64,000 bases of DNA from Macropodus opercularis (lineage: Eukaryota; Chordata; Actinopteri; Anabantiformes; Osphronemidae): positions 6,865,001-6,929,000 of the forward strand of contig CM061105.1 in the NCBI GenBank assembly GCA_030770545.1. Reading direction: 5' to 3'. The notes under the pieces are model-generated. The model was not told the origin of the DNA and did no database searches. It saw only the letters and a list, made by a program, of their open reading frames with translations. Both the position numbers and the translations under genes were made by a program. Positions 53,074 to 64,000 of the stretch are shown here, piece by piece; the first letter of the stretch is position 1; each line of letters begins with the position of its first letter.

Positions 53074-53983
53074 GCACAGAAGAAGAGATATAAGTAATAG
53101 TAGTAAGTAAAGTAGTTGTTTTTTATAGGAGTTAAAGGCACCAAGGAGTAAAGTCTTAGTGACTTTGGATCCACCCACAGTGACACAGCGTTATTGTCAA
53201 TCATTTCAGGGAAAGACTTGACAATAGAAAAAAATTACCAGCACTCAAATTACAAATGCAAACTAAAAACTTGAATTAATGCAGCACACAAAGACGTGGA
53301 CAATGTGAGAAGTATTCAAGTATTTCCTTTCATTCATTAGTGTGATAAATAATGTAGTTCACCAGCAGTGATGACACGTTTTCACTCAATATCCCACAGG
53401 AGTTGAATTCTGTTGATCACTATACGTTTACACATGTAATTTTAGTGACATTAGTGCTGCTTAACATGAAGAGGACGGACTGGTTTGTGCTTATTCTGCC
53501 ACTGCCGAGCACTTGTACTAGTTAATGTATCACAGCATCAGTGCCATGAAAGTCATGCTGAAATCATTCGAATGTTTATCACCGGTGGAGGTAAAACTGC
53601 TTACGTTAGAATGCTGTACAAACGCATCATTTTCCATGATCCCGTTCTGATATTGACTTGTGAAGCATGTCAAGCTTGTGGTCAATGCTGTATAAAAATG
53701 TTTATTAAAAAGAAAACAGCATGATTTTGCACAATTAAACTACAAACCACTTTACCGTTACTGTCAAACGTGTACCAGCCTGTGCATTTATACCAGGACA
53801 GTGTGTGGGCCATGATCACGCAGTGCATGGGTTCCTCTGGATTAAAGATTGACAATATACATATTAGTCCTTGGTGTAATTTTCCACAAGCAAACAATCT
53901 AAAAACGTTCACACAAGCAGACAACACACATCATTTTTCACTCAAGTAACGACTGCACCAGACAAGTGTGACTTTGTAATAAA

Positions 53984-53989
53984 TTTATT
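53984..53989 (-). terminator. rpl5: Poly(A) signal of rpl5
   Basis: AATAAA on the minus strand, 50 bases after the rpl5 stop codon, giving the very short 3' UTR usual for ribosomal protein genes. Confidence 0.75.
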
Positions 53990-54038
53990 TGTCTGTGATG
54001 TGTGTGGTGTTTTTGCAGCGGGACCCTGTGCCGAGCCC

Positions 54039-56899
54039 CTAACCGTCCCCTGCTTCTTGTTCTTGCGCTCGTAAGAAACTGGCCTTTTTCTGGGCGACAC
54101 GGTTCTTTCTCTGTGCCAGGGATAATTTGGCGCGATTCCACCTGACCAGAAAGGAGACAACAGTCGCTTGATTAACATTCTGCACATCAGCAGAGAGAAG
54201 CGTTTCTCTGCTCAGCTCAGTACTTAAATAGCTGCCGTTATTTCCTTGTGTATAATGTCTGCAGAATACTTTTAACACTATTAGTGTCACATTTCAGCAT
54301 TTGTGTAGTATTTGTTACAGCATCACAAATACCAGTTTAGGGGGAAAAAGTCATTATTAGGAACCCACCTCTTCTTCTTGACGTCTTTTTGAGGTTTCTT
54401 TTCGTGTACAGGGTTCGCTCTGATGGCGGCATGTGCTTTTTTGTACATTTCTTCAACCTGGGAAGGAGAACACAAGATGTGTAAAAAAAAAGAACAGACG
54501 TCGATACACCACACTCAGTCGTTTAACTGGGTGCATTCTAGTTTGTTCTGCTTCTCTCAGTCCCGTCTTGAAAAGTACAGCAAACATCAGCCAATGCAAC
54601 TGAAGAATCAACTACATTTTGCTCAGCGTGCTTTGTATCATCATCAAGAAGCAGAGAAAAACCAGCAAATACACTATTAAGTCACTAATGAAGTATCGCA
54701 TCTACCGTCATGGTCTAATGTCTTGTTTTGTTACCAGATAAAAAGGCTTAGATTACTTAGCTTTAGGGACAAACCAGGTCTTGGTCCAGGTTTTGTTGGT
54801 TAATTATTGCTCAGATTAGACCGAATCAATTGTGCAATATTTCAAACAGTGTCTATGTTTGAGATATTTCACTTGGGTAAATGTGTACTATTAATCCACA
54901 GTGAGATGTGATGTTGATTTTGGATGACGGGTGCAGCACACAAATGTAACATTTACTGTCACAGATCTGTACTGTACAGATAAAAAGAAATACTGAACCT
55001 TAGAATTTTACGTAAATGTGGACAGGATCCTTTGAAGCAAGTCAATTATGACTCATGGAGGCTCATGTGACAAAAAATGTGTGTTCTAATTCCTAATAAT
55101 CTATTGACAAACATAAGATTGTATCGGCATGTGAAGAAACTACCTGTAATTGAGTAACACAGCTATTTCAGTGTAATATACAGTATGAACGTGATGTACT
55201 TCAATCCCTTAAAACAATATATTGACATCCTACATAAATGCTTCTAGAGTATCCTGTGTTGTCAAGCTCTGTGGGTGAAGAGCCTTCATCTTACTGTGTC
55301 TGGCGTGACTCCATTCTTGATGAAACGAGAGAACTGTTTCTTGTAGGCGTCCTCATCTTCATCCATCAGATAAGACATGTAATCGGCCACATTCATTCCC
55401 AAGATGTGTTTCCGATGCACCTCAGCGTTGAACTCTTTGCTCTCTGCGTCGTAACCAGGGAAACGCTTTAGACTGGAAACAGAGCAGAAGTCCCATCAGG
55501 CAGCTGACAAAACAAGCATGAACCTGTATAATGTTCCTAATGTTAATGCGGCGACATTACTGCAGAGGCGATGCTTCATAATACAACAGGGGCTGTTCTG
55601 GGTTGATACTGACCTGTGTGGGATGGCCAGTCCTCCATCAACTGCTCCCTTCAGGGCTCCGAACACCTTGTTTCCTGTGGAGGTTCTGGCCAGGCCTGCA
55701 TCAAGGTAGCAGGTGAAGGCACCAGGCTGCCCGTCCACGCTCTCAACGTTGAACTCTTCCCCAGTCACCTCCACCTGGCCTTCATACACTTGGTCCATAC
55801 CAAACTTGTGTAGCAACTAAGAGTGAGGAGTGAGGTAAAGTTGACAAACGTGCCCCTGATGTGCTCACGGAGTCTTCTGATCAGTGCTAATCACGGTGTG
55901 TTTACACGCTTACCCGGCGAGCCAGCAGCAGCCCAGTACAGTAAGCTGCAGCGTAGTTTGTGAGGCCTACAGAAATGCCATATTTGGGCAATTCGTGGGA
56001 GTAAGCAGCACACACAATGTAGTCTCCCTCGATCTTTGCATACGCAATCTGTAGAGAAGAGAAACAAAAGGGTGAGTCAGACCATCTTCAACGCGCGACA
56101 ACAGAAGCGTCACCAAATCCCGCGGTAACTGACCTGGCAGCAGATGTCCCTGTTGGACAGCCTGACGATCATCCTGTACTTGGGCGTGTTGTACTTGTTC
56201 TTGTCCTGAACAACCAGGCGCTTGCGGGCATAGAAATCCGTTTTACCCTCTAAAACAACAAATCAAGTTGGTCAGAGGTACTAATTACAAACGTAATGAC
56301 TTATCTCACTGTGTGTGACGCCACAAAACAAGTTCCTGCAGGCTCGGCACACAGCAGGCATGAATGACGTCACGATCAAAAATTACGAATTTAGTTCGTA
56401 ACATTTTACCATCAGAAATGGAGAAACCATGAGACAACTCCTGATTAGCCGTAATATACTTTTAACGCGCGACCAGAAGGAACTTTTAACGCAATAGTTG
56501 CGTGAGTTGTGTCGTGAACGCGTCTTTTTGCGGTTACCTCTCCTCCTCCTGAATTTGACCTCATATCTCCTGAAGTAGGCCTTGTTCTTCACCACTTTGA
56601 CGAACCCCTGAGAGGAGACGCAGAGTTAACATGTTGCTATGCTAACTCCGAACAGCACAACGATTTAACATTATTAACACAGTTGGCGCTTGTCTGTGCT
56701 CCCGGCGGTGCAGGAGGTCAGCGGAGGTTTCATCAGCCATGAAGCGCCACGCTGGAAGACAGCCGGCAGGCGCACAAGCCGAGACCATCCGCCAACATCT
56801 GAGCCTCAACAGCCCAGAAACACTTACGGAGCACCAGGCACACCTTCATGCGCTCACCCTGTCTGCATCGGGTGTAAATCGATATAATTTACTCGCCAT
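54039..56899 (-). CDS. rpl5: 60S ribosomal protein L5 (uL18)
   Basis: Binds 5S rRNA and, with Rpl11, forms the 5S particle of the large subunit that also restrains Mdm2. Coding exons (minus): 56899-56897, 56607-56538, 56249-56134, 56048-55914, 55816-55614, 55472-55295, 54457-54369, 54141-54039. They join in frame to 298 residues; human has 297. Landmarks: GFVKVVKNKAYFRRYEVKFR, DKNKYNTPKYRMIVR, ELPKYGISVGLTNYAAAYCT, GQPGAFTCYLDAGLART, TGNKVFGALKGAVDGG, VEEMYKKAHAAIR and a basic tail ending in RAQEQEAGDG. As in human, exon 2 begins at codon 2, so exon 1 must end in ATG. The best fit is the ATG at 56899-56897, which requires a GC donor. Hosts a SNORD21-like snoRNA. All exons from 2 on are secure. 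Confidence 0.95.
54550..54652 (-). ncRNA. SNORD21: Box C/D snoRNA, SNORD21-like, in an rpl5 intron
   Basis: The rpl5 intron between exons 55472-55295 and 54457-54369 holds a box C/D unit. It has a terminal stem GCTTCT/AGAAGC, C box TGATGA at 54646-54641, an internal TGATGTT that can serve as C', and D box CTGA at 54560-54557. Directly before D is TTTCAAGACGGGA (54573-54561). Its first 12 bases are complementary to the conserved 28S segment CCCGTCTTGAAA, so this should guide 2'-O-methylation there. Vertebrate RPL5 hosts SNORD21 (U21), which targets that part of 28S. The name rests on host gene and guide, not on a full alignment. Confidence 0.8.
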
Positions 56900-57080
56900 T
56901 TCTGGATCGTTTTCTGCTCTTCCTCCTGGGCTGGATCTGTCCCGATAGCGGAGAGTTGACGCCGCAGCTCTTCTGAAGCGATACGTGACATCCGCCGCTG
57001 CAGCGCCCCCTGCCGCGGCGGAGGATGCCAGCACGCGGACAACAGCAGGGGGCAGCAAGGGCTCGCGCACCTTCAACACG
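56900..57080 (-). promoter_or_regulatory. rpl5: rpl5 promoter with TOP-like transcription start
   Basis: The CpG-rich block above the rpl5 start contains CTCTCCGC on the minus strand at about 56955-56948. This is a C followed by a pyrimidine run, as in the 5' terminal oligopyrimidine starts of ribosomal protein mRNAs. It would give a 5' UTR of about 55 bases. The placement is inferred. Confidence 0.4.
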
Positions 57081-57317
57081 GACGTGCTCAGGTTATCACA
57101 GCGATATGAAAGGTGGACATAGTTTTAAATAGTTAACAATCTATTAACAAGAGAGACTTGGACAAGAAACACATCCATTTAAAGTTTTAAAAAAAGTACA
57201 TACAAGTACAGGTAGAGTATGAGAGTTAAGTCCTTTAAATGGGAACCTGGACGTAAACACTGTTCAGCTGTAGCTGCTCAGCAAAAGTGTCTACGTTTGT
57301 TGCTATGGCCTTTCGTA

Positions 57318-57640
57318 CATTACTGTGCAAACGTCTCAGGCAGGTGTGAAAAAATGCTGTAAACAAAGAAGGCCTTCAAAAATGGAAGTTGAAGTTGTCA
57401 CACAGTTGAAGGAACTCGCTGGTAGGTTGTTGCAAACATCTTGGAGAACTAACCACAGATCTTCATGACATCACTTCCAGTACTGACGTATTAACACCAA
57501 ATATTGATTTGATTTAGGTTTTTCTTTTGTTCGCTCACTTTGCATTTTGTAAATTGACAGAAATAAACAATCATTATTTATATTTCTGAAAGCATTCTCT
57601 GTTTTTTTTCACACCTGTCTAAAACTTTTGCACAGTACTG
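57318..57640. mobile_element. Short non-autonomous Tc1/mariner-like element (MITE)
   Basis: The left end CATTACTGTGCAAACGTCTC and the right end (reverse complement CAGTACTGTGCAAAAGTTTT) are inverted repeats matching over about 37 bp, both continuing into CAGGTGTGAAAAAA. A TA dinucleotide flanks each side (57316-57317 and 57641-57642), the target duplication of Tc1/mariner elements. The 323 bp body has no transposase frame. It resembles a family common in fish genomes that starts CAGTACTGTGCAAAAGTTTT. Confidence 0.8.
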
Positions 57641-58390
57641 TATAACACTTGTTGAGGTTGGGTATTAAACCCTGCTTTCTTTCTAGTAAAAAGGGAAAAG
57701 TCGAGTATAATTAAAGCCAGATTTTGACTTGAGGAAGACTTTATTTTGTCCCCAAGTTCCAAGTAGCACCAGGCTATTGAGATTTTAGATTTCAGTATTT
57801 GAGCAAAATGACTGATTAATAATCAACCAAATCTGTGTACGATTAGACGTACACTATAAAAAGTTATTCTGATAATAGCTGTGTGTATTCAGCTTGTATT
57901 CAAGAATGCAGTTAACCACATTATTATCATTGTTGAAAGGCTGGTTATGCATTATGCTCAACATGTCAGCATCTATATTCACCAGTATAAATCAAAGAGC
58001 AGGAGGAAATACTTAAAATATGTTACAACAATGACAGTAGTTGCCATAATTAGCCTTTCGTTCCATATCTCTATTTATAGCTCAGTCTCATGCAACTTAG
58101 AATACTGCCATGAGTAACTCTCTGACGGCACCGATCTGACATTCAGCAGTTAAATTCAGTTAGTGAGAGTGACATGAGCAACAGTAAAGCCTTCACGCTG
58201 TGGAGCCACCTTTTCCCAGAGTAGTGGTGCTGCTGACCCACCCATGCAACTCTGCAGTGATTCACGCCTGCGGCGCTCGTCACGCTGGAGGTGTCATCCA
58301 GACGACTCAGCCCTCCTCTGAACAGGAGAACACAAATAGGAGTCATTATATTGGGAAAAGATGCTCAGATCATTTCCAGATGATCAACAT

Positions 58391-58469
58391 CTGAATGAAC
58401 TTGAGACAGTCGCATTCTTGCGCATGAAACCAAGTGCAACAATGCGACTGTCTCGAATATTCATCTCAG
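58391..58469. other. Long imperfect inverted repeat able to fold as a hairpin
   Basis: The arms contain a perfect 14-base match (GAGACAGTCGCATT with AATGCGACTGTCTC). It extends inward through TTGC/GCAA with one mismatch and outward through ATGAA/TTCAT and CTGA/TCAG with small bulges. The folded RNA would have a stem of about 30 pairs and a loop of about 12 bases, the size and shape of a pre-miRNA. No known miRNA seed is recognised. Confidence 0.6.
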
Positions 58470-61400
58470 AAATTCTATAAAGTGACCTCTGGGTCATGCT
58501 ACGGGTTTCCTCCTGTTTCCACTCACTATGCTAACATAGGCTAACAAGTGTGGTCTGACTGAAGAAAGGCAGCAAACAGCTCATTAAACCTCTGGCTGCT
58601 AATTCAAAGTAGCCTGAGACCAACGTACTGTACTAAGATACTTCAAACACAGTATAGTAGCTACTAACTACAGGGATGTGATCAAAGGTTTATTTCATAT
58701 ACCATAATTTGACACCTATGTGTTTTTGCTTGTGCGGAACTAAGGTCACGGTTTAAAGGTCAGATCAGGGTAAACTAAATGTTGCCTGTCACAGTTCTTT
58801 TACGTTATTTCTCTTATGTCTATATAATATGCCGGCAGCTGCTGCCGAAAATCTTTTGAAATGATTTGATCGAGTATTGAGTCTTTTCTGTGTTCTTCTG
58901 TCTGTTAACTCTGACTACAGAAAAAGGAACCAGGACCTTCTGCTTTTCTGTTCATGGCAGATAGATAACATCCTTCACCGTCACTCTTGGTGCAGATGTG
59001 CATGGTGTTTGATAAGAAAAGTCAAAGTCACTCTTGAGGTCAGTTTTTGACATTTTTTGTTCAAGCTCTGTTTCTGAAGAACAGATTTCACAATGGCAAA
59101 CAGCAGCCGTCCAGTCATCGCTCAGCAGCAGAGGTCAGCATTAAACGAGGGGTCATGCTGGGAGCGCAGGGTGTGGTGGGCAGATCAAGGGGTGCACCAG
59201 TTACAGCTCGAAGTGCTCAGGTCCTGAAATGACTGAGAGTTTGATTTGTCTCACAGAACTTTATTGGCTCAAACTGATGCAATAAGAAGAAGGATAACCA
59301 TCAGTTCTGTGTTGTTTTGTGTGCTAACGCAATGTTTTTTTTGTTACAGCTGACTAGAATGGCAGTCACACATCAACAAATGGGTTAACAGGCATGCGCC
59401 ACAGATAAGACTGCGTCGCTTGTCGACTCAGTGCTGTCTTTCCTGCCTCTTAGTTGCGCTGGTGATTGGTGATTTTATTTTAACACCTCGTAAATGATTA
59501 CCATTATTATCTTTCTAATGTCCTGCACATTTCACATTAAAGAATAATGTTGATAAGCAATTACAAATTACAAATCTGTTCCCCGAGTTACATACAGTGG
59601 CAAAAACTGACTAACTACTAAAGCACCAGTTCTGAAGAACTCGATCACTTTAACACTGAATTTATCACCATTGACCGAGATGGTGCCGAGAGGACGTGTC
59701 CGTGAACGTCCAGCATCATGGTTCTCTGCCCAACACGAGACCAGTGTCTTACACCCCAGACACGAGTGTGTCCACAGGTTTCAGAACATCAGCTTAATGG
59801 ACAGGGATTTGTTCAAGAGAAAATTAGAAGCAGCAGGTTCATTTCACCTTTGAGAAGCGATTGAAACATTCAGCACAGGAAATAAAACATGCATAAATAT
59901 TAGGGCGGTGCAATTAGTCATTTTTTTATCACTAGCTGCATTAAGACCCCTGTGCAATCTCGCAACTGTCACGTTGGTGTCAGCGAGGAGGTCCGCTGCG
60001 TGAAAGCATCTTCTGAGCTGCATCAGCAAACGATAACGACGGTATTACACGTCAGATTTCGTAAGAACTTCTCGGATCAGCTATCGATGACTAGAGAAAC
60101 ACGCTGATGATATTTTTACTGCTGATCACATTTGTCTGCTCATCCATTCACAGTTACGGCTAAGAACACAACAGAATGTATGTCGGATAGTCTCACTCCT
60201 GCAATAATCGCATTGCTTGTCTTGAAAACAGCAACTCTATAATGCAATCTATAACAAAAGAATGACTTGTGATGTGATGCCAAAGTATTCACATGCAACA
60301 CAATGATGGCATGTAAGCAGATAGAAGGAGGAAATGTGAGGAAAATGGAGGAGCTAAATCTATAGCAGCTTAACTAATAGATGGTTCAGAGTGACCTTTA
60401 GATTTAACAGAGATCCGATGCCGAGAACTAATGTAGGAGAAATGTGATCGCTGTTGTTAATTCCAGGCAGACCTCTGGCTGCAGCATTTCGAATTAACTG
60501 TGGGCTAAAGACTAATTTGGATAAATAACAGTTAGACATACCCACAAACCAAAGGGTTGTTTAGACTTAACTGAGCCTGTTGAACTATGACCTTTCAAAT
60601 GGCCCCAACTATTCACAGGGAGACAATGACCAGGAAGCACCGAGCAGGTTCCTTCACATGCCCACACCAACGTCCCAGATGACATCCTCAGCATTTTAGG
60701 GGGAAATTTACAACCAGAAACGGGCTGCTAGCAAACAGGGGGTGCTGCTGATCACGGTGATGGATGAGGGAGGTGATTTGTGGAGAGTTTACTGCATAAA
60801 TCTATTCAGAGTTTCTTTTCAGCATCACTAGTTTTCACACTTGCATTCAAAGGGTGCAGGGTCAAATCAGAGTAAGTATCCAGATAAGAACATGATTAAT
60901 ATAAATCAAAACGCTGTGCAGTAACATACACGCAACATACTGCTCCAAGACGGAAGTGAAGTAAGCGAGGAAGGCGTTCGTGGAGTTCCACTCTGAAAGA
61001 AGAACTGTCTTGCGGTGACTAGCGTCCAGTAAATCATTAATTGTGTTCACACTCTGTCTCCTATCTGGTGGCTGCAGTTGGAGCCAGCTGAGAGCTCGAC
61101 GAGATTCGTCCGGCCGCTCTCAGGAGGTGGGGTAGGGGGCGGCTGCAGTTCAACCTGAAGAAAAGAACTAAAATCAGATTGTAGCTGCAGGGAAAGGCAG
61201 CGAGTTAGTTTGATGGCGGGAGCGGGGGGTGTTAAACTGTGGTTAGGGTCTTGGAGCCAAAGGAACCTGTGAGGGGATGAGATAGCATGATGTGGTTTTC
61301 ACTGCAATGTCAGAGTGGAGGTGACGAGTTGAACTCTCGTGTGCCGGGAACAAACCTGAGACAAAAACAAGGGAAAGTCAGTTTAGCCACAGTAATGACA

Positions 61401-62574
61401 TCAGTCTGTTACAGAGTATATTCAGTGAAATCAGTTTTAGTGATTGTATAGGGCAGAAAAGCTTTGACTTTTTACATAAATCTGAGAGAATGAAATCTGG
61501 TTTTGTTTCACTTGTGGCTAAATTCAGACTTTATGACTTTAAGAAATAATAAATGATGCATGTTCCCAGTTGATTCCAACACGTCCAGGTCCTTCAGGGT
61601 TGTGCTGGCGTTGTGGGGTCTGCTACGGTCAGGTGGTTGTCATCGTCCCAGAACTGTCACTAGTTGCCACAGCAGCCACACAGTTACATAGTCATGCTTT
61701 GAATGGGAACTGCACTGAGGCAAAATCAAGACAAGGTGACGGGCCGCCATGCACCCTGCTCTACTTGTCAGCATTCACATACATGTGGTGTGAAAGCTGC
61801 AGCCTTTAGGCATATTTAAAACTCCGAGGAGCCCCCACAGTGTCTGTCTATCCTCGCTAGGGGCTCAAGGTTGAGCTTGAGAAAATAACCTCATGGTTCA
61901 CCAGCGCAGCTCTTTATTTAACCTCGCGGCTGTGATCCGGACCTCTGACAAGGTAGACAAATGCTGCTGCAAAACGCAAATACAAGATCTCTGTGTCCCT
62001 CCCCTCCCCTGTGATCACTGCGACTGGGCTTCTATTTCAATCACAAACTTGCTGTAAAAGAGCGAGAATCAAGGTCTGTGGGGGGAAGGGGTGCTGAGGA
62101 CGGGGGACTAAACAGAGACAAGACAAGCTGTGGCAGCACTGATAGCGTCTTCTCGACTTTGCGTCTGGTTTCCTGTTCTGACTCAGTGCGTAACCCTGAG
62201 TTCGAACTGTCACATCAACGCTGTGCTCCATGTGCTCAACGCGTCTCTTTGGCTTCTTTTTTTACTTTATGAGAATTTGTCGATGACTGAAATAAAAGAA
62301 AATCACTCGTGCGTCTTGACTAAGCAACCATGAAGTAGTCAGAGCTTGACGTTGAAGGCGCTATCTGAGCAAACTGTGGGCTGCCCTGTGCTGTGGCTGC
62401 TCTGAGGTTAACTTTAAGTTCAAGTCCGTCCGTCTCTTTACTCACAGTGTGAGAAATCATCGCTGTTTGCTCAGTAGCAGCAACAAACAAACTGTGGGTG
62501 GGAATGTGTCCTTAAAAAGTCCACTGTTGCCAAATGATATGGACTGATTTTCGTTTTTGACTAATCAAGTGAGC

Positions 62575-62604
62575 GTATTGGTGTGAAGTGAGTCACACCA
62601 ATAC
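62575..62604. repeat. Perfect 12-bp inverted repeat
   Basis: GTATTGGTGTGA and TCACACCAATAC are separated by six bases (AGTGAG). It could form a tight hairpin or be a symmetric protein-binding site. Nothing around it shows a gene. Confidence 0.85.
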
Positions 62605-62840
62605 TTCTTTGTGCATCTGAGAAATAGTGTTTTTTCTCTAATCGGGCTTGGAGCCTGGGTTTTAAGGAGAAGCCTGTGAGAGGGCACCAGTTCAACATAG
62701 AAACATATTTGTTTCTGTGTAAACAAACACACAGAAATTGTTGCATCCGTTGACTCTTATCAAAAGATGAATCAGTGTTTTTTGCTTGACTGTCATGGAT
62801 GACTAACATGAAAATTAACTTCTGAGAGAAGGAGGGGAAG

Positions 62841-64000
62841 AGAAGAGAAGCAGTGTGCGCGCTTGTGTGAGAAAGTGCGCGTCAGTGCGAGGAGTCGAGG
62901 GTTTGTGGTGTCTCTCTGCAGCTTTTGGCTGATACTTCTACCGTAGACTGAATGTGTACAGCGCTCAGATCAGTGCGAGCGCTCCTCAGAGCTGGGATAT
63001 AGCGCCTGCAGCGCCTGTGCGGTGTGTGAGTATGGGACACATGTCTCCAGTTTTAAGCCTCGCCTATCTGCGCTTCGCTTGCAGCTGGATCAAACAAACT
63101 CTTTTCCCACATCGCCCGGGGGGAAAAAAAATCGATAACGCTTTGCTTTAGTCTATTTTTCGCTATGATTTGCCCTTTTTGAGACTGACAGATTTCTACT
63201 GGAAAGTAGATTTCTTTGTGGCAAGTCGCGTGTTTGGTTCATCTGGTGCTTTTATCTGTCCCGTCCTGCGTTAATTTCGGCGAACAGCCTAATTGGGCCC
63301 GTGTCTGGAGGTCCGGGGGGGGGGGGGGGTTGATGATGTAAAACAATAAGGCTGAAGTCAGTGCGGGTAAGCCGAAGCAGTGTGGCCGTAAAGGGATACT
63401 TCAGCTCCCCACCAGCAGGCTGTTGTGCGGAGCGACCGTGCGCGTCTCATTAACAGGATCACTTTACAAGCAGCCAAACAAACAGGTCATTATCCATCAG
63501 CCTGCTCTGCCTGCGTCGAGCATCCAGCAACGCACACATTTCATGTCTTACCACGCTAAGGCTTCACTCAGCAGACTAATAATATACATTAACACATACC
63601 ACCATGCCTACTGCATTTCCTCATAGCCTGAATGTAAGTAATATCTCAGACATACTCTTAATTGTAGTCGTGAAAACATGATATAAATGAATGCGATTTA
63701 GTCGAGTCCAGCTGCTCTACTGGGCAGGTCTCCTCGTTAGGACATGTCATTTACTGTTCTCCCCCATCTCTACCAGGGCCTGTCAGGGAGGACCTTGGTC
63801 CATCTTTTGGCAACCCGCGACACCTGGTAAACGATACAGCACCTTTGCGCATGCGTAATAGCCTGCCAAAAATCCAAACGCCCGTCTCGCCTGTCAACCA
63901 ATAGTGTCTCAATCTGTCAAAGGTAAAGTCAGAGCAGCGGGGAGAAGAGTGGAGTCAAGTGGAGGATTTCAAAGCTGAGCAGCACAGACTGACTGAAGGA
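62841..64000 (+). promoter_or_regulatory. Probable promoter/first-exon region of the next gene
   Basis: G+C and CpG content rise from about 62840. A good plus-strand splice donor (GGTGT|GTGAGTATGG) lies at 63025/63026. Near the right edge, GCGCATGCG at about 63847 fits an NRF1 site and a CCAAT box follows at about 63898. These suggest one or two non-coding first exons of a plus-strand gene beyond the window. Human synteny would predict evi5, but no coding sequence is present to test it. Confidence 0.4.

Larger units (their letters stand above)
57641..62840. other. Gene-free intergenic region
   Basis: No reading frame with splice-compatible neighbours and no recognisable RNA gene. It contains two notable inverted repeats (58391-58469 and 62575-62604), described separately. 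In human EVI5 lies on this side of RPL5, but none of its conserved TBC-domain sequence is here. Confidence 0.6.

Noticed and set aside
55473..56537. H/ACA snoRNA SNORA66 in rpl5 introns
   Set aside because: Human RPL5 also hosts SNORA66, but I could not find a convincing two-hairpin H/ACA structure in these short introns by eye. An Infernal search would settle it.
56846..57079. 77-codon minus-strand frame above rpl5
   Set aside because: Alanine/arginine-rich reading of a CpG-rich promoter; no homologue recognised and no downstream splice partner.
1..64000. CRISPR arrays, bacterial-style operons, tRNA or rRNA genes, integrated viruses
   Set aside because: None supported. Regular repeats are simple microsatellites, and all secure genes are intron-containing vertebrate genes.

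Overview
The window is nuclear DNA from a bony fish, most likely a teleost with a compact genome. Six multi-exon protein genes with short GT-AG introns are packed into about 57 kb. Each can be joined exon by exon in frame into a vertebrate protein. The introns carry long CA/TG microsatellites and fragments of fish-type Tc1/mariner and retroposon elements. The species cannot be named from the sequence.

Layout, left to right. Positions 1-1900 hold a CpG-rich promoter with a probable non-coding first exon of an unidentified minus-strand gene that leaves the window. wls (Wntless, the Wnt cargo receptor) runs on the minus strand from 14603 to 2785 in 12 coding exons. A scinderin/gelsolin-like actin-severing protein (probably scinla) runs minus from 23811 to 16109 in 16 coding exons, with an upstream non-coding exon near 25.2 kb. 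A gene-free stretch covers about 25.3-28.6 kb. ccdc18 (a long coiled-coil protein) runs minus from 37402 to 29085 in 24 coding exons. mtf2 (a Polycomb-like PRC2 accessory factor) runs minus from 46965 to 40214 in 15 coding exons, head to head with dipk1a/fam69a on the plus strand (47985-52513, 6 exons). rpl5 (ribosomal protein L5/uL18) runs minus from 56899 to 54039 in 8 coding exons, tail to tail with dipk1a, and hosts a box C/D snoRNA of the SNORD21 type. From 57.1 to 62.8 kb I see no gene, only a short TA-flanked inverted-repeat transposon and an unusual hairpin. The last 1.2 kb looks like the promoter or first exon of another gene.

The set rpl5-dipk1a-mtf2-ccdc18 is the same neighbourhood as human 1p22.1, but tmed5 is missing between mtf2 and ccdc18, and the far side of ccdc18 is joined to scinla and wls instead of dr1. 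The genes do not form one pathway: Wnt secretion, actin remodelling, centrosome-related coiled coil, chromatin, secretory-pathway kinase-like protein and ribosome. I did not find a novel multi-gene system. The points most worth a second look are a pre-miRNA-like hairpin at 58391-58469, an apparent GC-AG intron directly after the rpl5 start codon, a polyglutamine insert and acidic run in Mtf2, alternative in-frame acceptors in wls and mtf2, and an overlapping upstream reading frame in dipk1a.
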